From CAYTCZ01 sp964436315 (GTDB lineage Bacteria > Actinomycetota > Thermoleophilia > Gaiellales > Gaiellaceae), in the NCBI GenBank assembly GCA_964436315.1, contig CAYTCZ010000129.1:1-10766 (forward strand): DNA of 10,766 nucleotides, in the 5' to 3' direction. Below are positions 5,994-10,766 of the stretch, piece after piece. Below the pieces are notes generated by a model. The model was not told where the DNA came from and did no database searches. It saw only the letters and a program-made list of their open reading frames with translations. Numbering within the stretch: the first letter of the stretch is position 1; every line of letters starts with the position of its first letter. The translations under genes were made by a program, and so were the position numbers.

Positions 5994-7156
5994 AACGCGA
6001 AACGCTGATGAGTCCACGGCGCTTCAAGCGACGCGCCAAGCAAAAGGTAAACATGGCGCTGAAGTACGCGTCGTACGAGCTCGATCTCGAGCGCGCGCCG
6101 ACATTCCCGGACCGCGTCTACGTCGAGTCGACGAACGTCTGCAACCTCGACTGCATCATGTGCCCGACGGGGCTCCATATCGACACGCGGCCTAAGGGCT
6201 TCATGGAGTGGGGCCTGTACACACAGATCATCGACGAGATTGCCCCGTTCGCCGAAGCCGTCGTGCTCCACTCCTGGGGAGAACCGCTCCTTCACAAGCA
6301 GATCATCGAGATGGTCGAGTACGCGAAGGAACGGGATCTCTGGGTCGAGACATCGACGAACGCGACCAAGCTCACAGAAGAGGTCTCACTCAAGCTCCTC
6401 GACGCCGGGCTCGATCGCATCTACCTGAGCATGGACGGTCTCACGAAAGAGACCTACGAGAAGGTTCGCGTCAAGGGAAAGTTCGAGGAGGTACTCGGGA
6501 ACATCGAGCGCTTCCTCGATTTGAAGCACGAGCTCGGATCGCCGATCGAAGCAGACATCCAGATCGTTCGGCTCTCGGAGACGGACGCCGAGGTTGAGGA
6601 CTTCGTGCGCCGCTGGAAGCAGAGCCGAGCGGACATCATCAACATCAAGGAACTGGACACCTGGGGTGGCCAGATCGACGACGTGCTCGCGCTCGATCCG
6701 GATCAGGCGCCCGAGGAACGAGACGATCGCGGCGGGTACGTCAACGGCGTTCGGCTTCCCTGCCCCAACCTCTGGTACCACTGCCACATCCACTGGGACG
6801 GCGTTCTGGTTTCCTGCTCGCGCGATTACGACGCAGTGACTCCGCTTGGAAACGTGAAGAACGGTGGCGTCCTCAAGACCTGGCACGGCGCGCGCATGCG
6901 GCAGATGCGGCGATGGCACTCGGAAGGCAACTTCTGCGCCGAGCAGTGTGTCGACTGCACCGAGTGGTCCTGGTGGTCACCCGCCCTGATGAGTGGAGGA
7001 GGCACCGGAGGGAAGGTCGATCGGGTCGAGACCGAGGAAGAAGCGGCCCCAGGTAGGAACGGAGACATGAAGCTGCTCCCACTTGCGGCCAACGGTGCGC
7101 AGACAAACGAGAGGGCGGGAGCCGACTGCAGCGCGTGCTCTCACCCCGACGAGTAA
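5990..7156 (+). CDS. Radical SAM/SPASM-domain protein
   Basis: The protein has 388 residues. C51, C55 and C58 (VCNLDCIMC) form the CX3CX2C motif that holds the [4Fe-4S] cluster cleaving S-adenosylmethionine into a radical. HSWGEPLL (94-101) is the GGE-like SAM-binding strand, and TSTNATKL and IYLSMDG are later barrel strands. The SPASM region has C258, C265, C276, C316, C320 and C323, enough for one or two auxiliary clusters. Family members modify peptides, aminoglycosides and sugars; the substrate here is unknown. Its place between a methyltransferase and a glycosyltransferase suggests a glycan building block or a small metabolite. No precursor-peptide gene is visible nearby, which argues against a peptide-modification cassette. 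A low-complexity tail (about 335-388) ends in CSAC. The start GTG 5990 overlaps the preceding TGA. Confidence 0.9.
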   Translation: MKRETLMSPRRFKRRAKQKVNMALKYASYELDLERAPTFPDRVYVESTNVCNLDCIMCPTGLHIDTRPKGFMEWGLYTQIIDEIAPFAEAVVLHSWGEPLLHKQIIEMVEYAKERDLWVETSTNATKLTEEVSLKLLDAGLDRIYLSMDGLTKETYEKVRVKGKFEEVLGNIERFLDLKHELGSPIEADIQIVRLSETDAEVEDFVRRWKQSRADIINIKELDTWGGQIDDVLALDPDQAPEERDDRGGYVNGVRLPCPNLWYHCHIHWDGVLVSCSRDYDAVTPLGNVKNGGVLKTWHGARMRQMRRWHSEGNFCAEQCVDCTEWSWWSPALMSGGGTGGKVDRVETEEEAAPGRNGDMKLLPLAANGAQTNERAGADCSACSHPDE

Positions 7157-7163
7157 GAGAGGG
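7157..7163 (+). promoter_or_regulatory. Ribosome binding site deciding a TTG start
   Basis: GAGAGGG begins on the base after the radical SAM stop codon and lies 5 bases before TTG 7169. No other start codon in that frame has a similar site close by, so the TTG is the best start for the glycosyltransferase. Confidence 0.5.
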
Positions 7164-7168
7164 CGAAG

Positions 7169-8299
7169 TTGACCGGGACGAGCGCCTTCGTCGAAACAAC
7201 TGACGCCACAACCTCTTCTAACGGAAGCCTTCCGGGAGGTGAGCTACGGGTTGGCTGGCTCGGTCCGCTACCTCAGTGGCTCGAGCTCGAACAGGCACAA
7301 CGAGAGCTCGATCACGTCCACGTGCGATCCATCCCACTCCGAAAAACCTGGCGGGGATTGGCGCTCGACGGCGAGATCCCGCCGGGGATGGACGTTCTTC
7401 ACGGGCGGCGGCCGATTCTCCAGCGACTCCGTCAGCTCCGAAGCGCCCAACCAGCCGCCGCCGTCGTGCTCGACATTACGGACGACGAGGACAACGGCGC
7501 GCTCAAGCGCTGGGAGGCACGCAGCGCGCGGTACGTGGAGCTGATTCTGGCGGGCTCGGCGCTCCAGCTTCGCGAGTTGCGCCGTCTATACCCAATGCTC
7601 GCGCCCAGGACGGTCGCCCTCAAACTCCCGCTCGACCTCACGGCCTACGCACCCGAGGCAGCGATACACGAGACGCGGAACCGTGATCTGCGCCGTTTCC
7701 GGCGTCTCCATCGGCTCGCGAGCCCGGCCGTCCTATTCGCCGGTCCATACACGCCCTCGGGCGGACTCGACATTGCGATCGAGAGCATCGGCCGAATTCG
7801 CAAGCGACTCCCCGACCTCCGACTGGCGGCAATCCCGCTCGGCGAGATTGACAAAGACTACCTCGACCGGTGCGAGAGAAAAGCTCTCTCGCTCGGCCAC
7901 CACGGCATCATCGAATGGGACGTCGAACCAGGGGACATTCCACTCTGGTATGCGTCTACAGACGTCGTTTGCCTGCCATGCCGTGAGCCGGTTCGCGCAA
8001 CGGCCGCGACCCTCGCTGCCGCGGCCGGCGTTCCGTTCGTCGGATCCGAGATCGAGCCGCTGCTCGCCACGGTCACGGAGGGAGAAACGGGAAACCTCGT
8101 TCCGGTCGCTGACGTCGGGAGGTTCACACTCGCGATCGAGAGGCTTCTCGAAGACGCCGAGGAAGGTGAGCGAATGGGAGCCAACGCGCGGATGATGGCG
8201 GAGAGCGACCTATCACCCGCCCAAGCCGCGAAGACGCTCCGGGACTCCTGGCTCCGGGCCTCAGCCGCTCATGGTCGCCAGGCAAGCAGCGCTGGCTAG
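7169..8299 (+). CDS. GT4-like (GT-B fold) glycosyltransferase with degenerate EX7E motif
   Basis: The protein has 376 residues and no signal peptide or membrane segment, so it should act in the cytoplasm or at the inner membrane face. The C-terminal Rossmann domain is recognisable as Glycos_transf_1: SPAVLFAGPYTPSGGLDIAI (185-204), GIIEWDVEPGDIPLWYASTDVVCLP (246-270), TLAAAAGVPFVGSEIEPLL (281-299) and TGNLVP. The N-terminal domain starts at ELRVGWLGPLP (25-35) and is poorly conserved. In GT4 enzymes the nucleotide-sugar site carries Glu, seven residues, Glu. Here REPVRATAAT gives E273 but T281 where the second Glu should be, and the usual Lys after the GPYTPSGGL loop is absent. Activity may be altered or lost; a partner role is possible. 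It begins 12 bases after the radical SAM stop and should be co-transcribed with it. Donor and acceptor cannot be predicted. Confidence 0.82.
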   Translation: MTGTSAFVETTDATTSSNGSLPGGELRVGWLGPLPQWLELEQAQRELDHVHVRSIPLRKTWRGLALDGEIPPGMDVLHGRRPILQRLRQLRSAQPAAAVVLDITDDEDNGALKRWEARSARYVELILAGSALQLRELRRLYPMLAPRTVALKLPLDLTAYAPEAAIHETRNRDLRRFRRLHRLASPAVLFAGPYTPSGGLDIAIESIGRIRKRLPDLRLAAIPLGEIDKDYLDRCERKALSLGHHGIIEWDVEPGDIPLWYASTDVVCLPCREPVRATAATLAAAAGVPFVGSEIEPLLATVTEGETGNLVPVADVGRFTLAIERLLEDAEEGERMGANARMMAESDLSPAQAAKTLRDSWLRASAAHGRQASSAG

Positions 8300-8309
8300 C
8301 GGCGGTGGA

Positions 8310-9062
8310 TCACGCGCCAGGCTCGTGTGCCTGCCACATTTCGAGAAGCGCCGCCAGAGCCTCGGTCGGCTCGTCTCCCTCGTACTCGACGCTGATACTT
8401 CCCCGATAGCCGGCCGCGTCGAGAGCCCGACGCAAGGTTGGGATGCGCAGAACGCCAGTACCGGGGAAAATCGGCTCGGGTCGACGCCCCGTTCTGCGTC
8501 GGACTCGGCGACCCATCAGTCTCTCGCCGATCGTGAGCGCGCGTGCGTCTTTCAAATGAACGTGGGCGATCCGGCCCCCGAGCTCGCCCACGAAGCGCTC
8601 AGGCGCCACTCCCGCGAGAATCGCATGACCCGTGTCCAGGCAGACCGGGACTTCCTCCCGAGCGGCTTTCGACTCCAGCGCCCGTGGAGTCGCAAACCAC
8701 TGGTCCCAGTGATTCTCGACGCACAGCCGCCCGCCGAGCTGACTCGGCGCCAGCTCCGCGAACATCGCTTCCGACACCGACGCCACGATCAGAGGCGATT
8801 GGGTCGCTTCGGCGAGCTCGACTGCACGGTCCGGGTCGCGAGAGCCGCGGTCGTGAAGACTCCCCGCGCTGATCGCGGCGACCTCCAGACCTTGGTTCTT
8901 GATCGCTTCAGCCGCCGCGGAGGGATCGGGCGCGTGTCCGATCCAAAGCTCGATTGCACGCAGTCCGAGTCCACGGAGCTCTTCGAGCGCCCGCTCGAGG
9001 GCGAGCTCGCGATACGGATACGTATGACCAACAACCGTCAAGTCTCGACTCCCTGCCCCCAT
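8310..9062 (-). CDS. Sugar phosphate isomerase/epimerase-like TIM-barrel protein
   Basis: The protein has 250 residues, the usual length for the xylose-isomerase-like TIM barrel (AP_endonuc_2, PF01261). Metal ligands expected in this family are visible: E116 in CVENHWD, D143 and H146 in CLDTGHA, H167/H169 in HVHLKD and E226 in SVEYEGD. Members interconvert ketoses and aldoses or epimerise sugars with a divalent metal; some are inosose dehydratases or hydroxypyruvate isomerases, so the reaction stays open. It is convergent with the upstream glycosyltransferase (10-base gap) and divergent from the next, so it is transcribed alone. The reported ATG at 9062 lacks a ribosome site; TTG at 9041 (residue 8) has AGGGAG 7 bases upstream and would begin MTVVGHTYPYRE, so the protein may be 243 residues. 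A role in sugar supply for the locus is inferred from context. Confidence 0.88.
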   Translation of the reverse strand: MGAGSRDLTVVGHTYPYRELALERALEELRGLGLRAIELWIGHAPDPSAAAEAIKNQGLEVAAISAGSLHDRGSRDPDRAVELAEATQSPLIVASVSEAMFAELAPSQLGGRLCVENHWDQWFATPRALESKAAREEVPVCLDTGHAILAGVAPERFVGELGGRIAHVHLKDARALTIGERLMGRRVRRRTGRRPEPIFPGTGVLRIPTLRRALDAAGYRGSISVEYEGDEPTEALAALLEMWQAHEPGA

Positions 9063-9235
9063 GCCCAGACGGAACTTTCCACGCGATCAACTGCTCCCCT
9101 TCGCGGACGCTTCAATTGCCACGCCAGGTCCGGGAACGTGGCCGCTGTAGGCTGTGTGAAGCTTTCGCGGCCGTACGCCGATGTCCCGCCTGAGGTCGGT
9201 TTCTCTCCTCGCAACTCATCGATTCCAATGACCTA
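9063..9235. other. Divergent intergenic spacer
   Basis: This 173-base spacer must hold the promoters of the isomerase (minus) and of the glycosyltransferase fusion (plus). TAGGCT at 9148-9153 fits the loose TANNNT -10 pattern for the plus strand, but the nearest TTG-type -35 (TTGCCA, 9116-9121) is 26 bases away. GGAACTTTCC (9069-9078) is a short dyad close to the isomerase start. I see no ribosome site before ATG 9236, no RNA gene and no convincing small coding region. Confidence 0.4.
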
Positions 9236-10766
9236 ATGCGGATCGCACTTGCCTATCGAAATTTCAACCTTGGGGGTAGCCTCGAGCGGGAGTGCGTCCT
9301 CCAAGCGCGGGAGCTTGCACGCCTCGGTGTCGAGGTCCACGTCTACTGCAACCCTGCCACTCGGACCGTCGGACCGCAGGGAGTGCAGTTCCACGACGTC
9401 GCGACCGCCACGACTTCCCATTCGCGGTTCGGCTACCCGCTTCAGCGGGGCTCGTTCGCGTTCGAGGCGACGCGCCAGCTCCGGCGAGATCGCGAACGGT
9501 ACGACATCGTGGAGGTGCTCGGACCCGACGGGATCGAGCACGACGTCGTGAGAGTAGACGCCGTCCAGCGGGCAGAGCACGAACGGCTGAGAGCGGTCGA
9601 ACAGTCCGAGGGCAAGAGCATGTCTTCGGTCCGCTCTCGCGCCGCCCCGTTACTTCGCCCCGAGATCGCCGCGGTGCGAGCGGTTCAGCGGTTGCAGTTT
9701 CGTCCCGGCCGCTATAGGCGCCTCATCGCGGTGACGCCGGAAATTCAGCACGATCTCGAGCGCGTATACGGAGTGCCACCCGAGCTCGTAGAGGTTGTGC
9801 CATATGCGATCGAGCTCGAGTCCTTCACGGCAAGGGATGGGCCCGATTTACGCCGCGAGCTTGGAATCGGACCAAACGATCGCGTCCTGCTCTTTGTCGG
9901 ACACGCGTTCAGACGAAAGGGTCTCGAGGATGTGATCCGGATTCTCCCCGGCCTCGGCCACAACACCCACTTGGTCGTCGTGGGCGGTGGCGACAAGGCA
10001 CCGTTTCTCGCCCTCGCGGAGCGCGAACGGATAGTCGACCGCGTCCACTTCGTCGGCAGCACTGAAGAGCCACAGCGTTTCTTCCGAGTCGCCGACGTCT
10101 TTGTGTTGCCGACTCGCCACGAACCCTGGGGAATCACTCTGGTGGAGTCGATGGCGGCAGGCTTGCCGGTGGTGACGACCGATGTTGCGGGAGCCGCTTC
10201 GCTGATACGCGGATGTGGAGCAGGTTTCGTCGTGCCTACGACCTCGCGCGACGCACTCCGTAAGTACGTTGAACGGCTGCTCGACGATCCGCATCTCCGA
10301 CGCGAGATGGGCGAACACGGCAGGGTCGCAGCGCAGGACTTCGCCGCCTCGAAGCTCGCCACGCGCAGACTCGAAATCTACGAAGAGATTGCAGCTCGAG
10401 CGCGCGGGGCGAGACGAGTGTCAGCCGAGAACCACTCGGGCGAGGAGCCGGCTAGCGGAACTCGACTCGCCGCGTTCCCTGAGCCGCCGGAGATGAATCC
10501 CTACATGCGCCTGCTTTACGAGCACCTCGACGACGAAGGCTTTCATTTCGTCGAGGGAGCGCGGTTCTCCCTTCGCTGGCTCTGGGCATCGCACGGCGAC
10601 GTCAGGCTCCTCCATTTCCATTGGCCGCAAGGGCTCTACGTGTTCACACGTGGCCCCGCTCAGCTTCGAAGGCCCCTCTCGTGGGCCAAGGCAGCGCTCT
10701 TCGGCATACGGCTTCTGACGGCGCGCCTGTGCGGCTACGGCGTCGTTTGGACCATCCATCAGGTCT
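9236..10766 (+). CDS. Tandem glycosyltransferase: complete GT4 domain fused to the start of a second (3' end outside window)
   Basis: The frame is open from ATG 9236 to the right edge (510 residues visible). The start is supported by MRIALAYRNFNLGGS, a first strand plus Gly-Gly loop typical of GT4, although no ribosome site is seen. Residues 1-385 are a full GT4 enzyme: AVTPEIQHDL (165-174), LFVGHAFRRKGLEDVI (219-234) with K228, LVVVGGGDK (246-254), VHFVGS (270-275) and an intact EX7E, E296 to E304 in HEPWGITLVESMAAGLPVV. These retaining enzymes move a sugar from a nucleotide donor to the growing glycan at the cytoplasmic face. A polar linker (about 386-419) leads to MNPYMRLLYEHLDDEG (420-435), LLHFHWPQGLY (458-468) and YGVVWTIHQ (501-509), which resemble the N-terminal domain of another GT-B enzyme. 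No stop separates the halves. An internal start at ATG 10493 has CGGAG touching it, too close for a good ribosome site. Confidence 0.88.
   Translation, partial: MRIALAYRNFNLGGSLERECVLQARELARLGVEVHVYCNPATRTVGPQGVQFHDVATATTSHSRFGYPLQRGSFAFEATRQLRRDRERYDIVEVLGPDGIEHDVVRVDAVQRAEHERLRAVEQSEGKSMSSVRSRAAPLLRPEIAAVRAVQRLQFRPGRYRRLIAVTPEIQHDLERVYGVPPELVEVVPYAIELESFTARDGPDLRRELGIGPNDRVLLFVGHAFRRKGLEDVIRILPGLGHNTHLVVVGGGDKAPFLALAERERIVDRVHFVGSTEEPQRFFRVADVFVLPTRHEPWGITLVESMAAGLPVVTTDVAGAASLIRGCGAGFVVPTTSRDALRKYVERLLDDPHLRREMGEHGRVAAQDFAASKLATRRLEIYEEIAARARGARRVSAENHSGEEPASGTRLAAFPEPPEMNPYMRLLYEHLDDEGFHFVEGARFSLRWLWASHGDVRLLHFHWPQGLYVFTRGPAQLRRPLSWAKAALFGIRLLTARLCGYGVVWTIHQV

Noticed and set aside
8285..8345. 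Short dyads near the convergent glycosyltransferase/isomerase ends (for example CAGGC/GCCTG)
   Set aside because: Stems of only 4-5 bp, partly inside coding sequence; too weak to call a terminator in DNA this GC-rich.
8271..9236. A 321-codon plus-strand frame opposite the isomerase gene, ending in a TAATG overlap with the glycosyltransferase start
   Set aside because: Its translation is Arg/Ser/Pro-rich with no motif, while the opposite strand encodes a protein with the full set of TIM-barrel metal ligands. High GC produces such antisense frames; the TAATG junction is coincidental.
9745..10362. A 205-codon minus-strand frame opposite the glycosyltransferase fusion
   Set aside because: Ser/Arg/Thr-rich translation without motifs. 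The plus-strand frame has all GT4 landmarks, including the intact EX7E motif.

Overview
The window looks like chromosomal DNA from a high-GC Gram-positive bacterium, most probably an actinomycete-type lineage such as the Thermoleophilia. The grounds are a strong G/C preference at third codon positions, GTG and TTG starts, a small LPXTG surface protein, and an O-antigen-ligase-type protein of the long actinobacterial architecture. The lineage is inferred from style, not from a marker gene. I see no rRNA, tRNA, CRISPR array, insertion sequence or integrase.

Layout. Bases 1-627 hold the 3' part of a NarL/FixJ response regulator. Then come a short secreted protein with a Pro/Glu/Thr-rich stalk and an LPFTG sorting signal (735-1094) and a large membrane protein of the O-antigen ligase/polymerase class with TPR-like and ConA/LamG-like C-terminal regions (about 1033-3564). 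A soluble histidine kinase of the NarL/DegS class (3579-5045) faces the other way and converges on the ligase across a 9-bp inverted repeat. A 237-bp divergent spacer carries repeats and a good candidate leaderless promoter. It is followed by a tight rightward operon: SAM methyltransferase (5283-5993), radical SAM/SPASM protein (5990-7156, start overlapping the previous stop) and a GT4-like glycosyltransferase with a damaged EX7E motif (7169-8299). A sugar-phosphate isomerase/epimerase-like TIM barrel (8310-9062) lies on the minus strand. From 9236 to the right edge runs one open frame in which a complete GT4 glycosyltransferase is fused to the start of a second one.

How the genes may work together. 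The two glycosyltransferase genes, the methyltransferase, the radical SAM enzyme and the isomerase are typical parts of a surface-glycan assembly locus. The ligase/polymerase would act on the finished lipid-linked glycan outside the membrane. The LPXTG stalk protein is encoded directly upstream of the ligase and could be its partner or acceptor, which is a hypothesis. The kinase and the response regulator are of matching classes and may form the two-component system of the locus, although they are not adjacent.

Most noteworthy points: the ligase/TPR/ConA-like architecture next to a sortase substrate; a perfect 13-bp hairpin inside the 5' end of the ligase frame just after the LPXTG gene; the tandem glycosyltransferase fusion; and the glycosyltransferase lacking the second Glu of EX7E.
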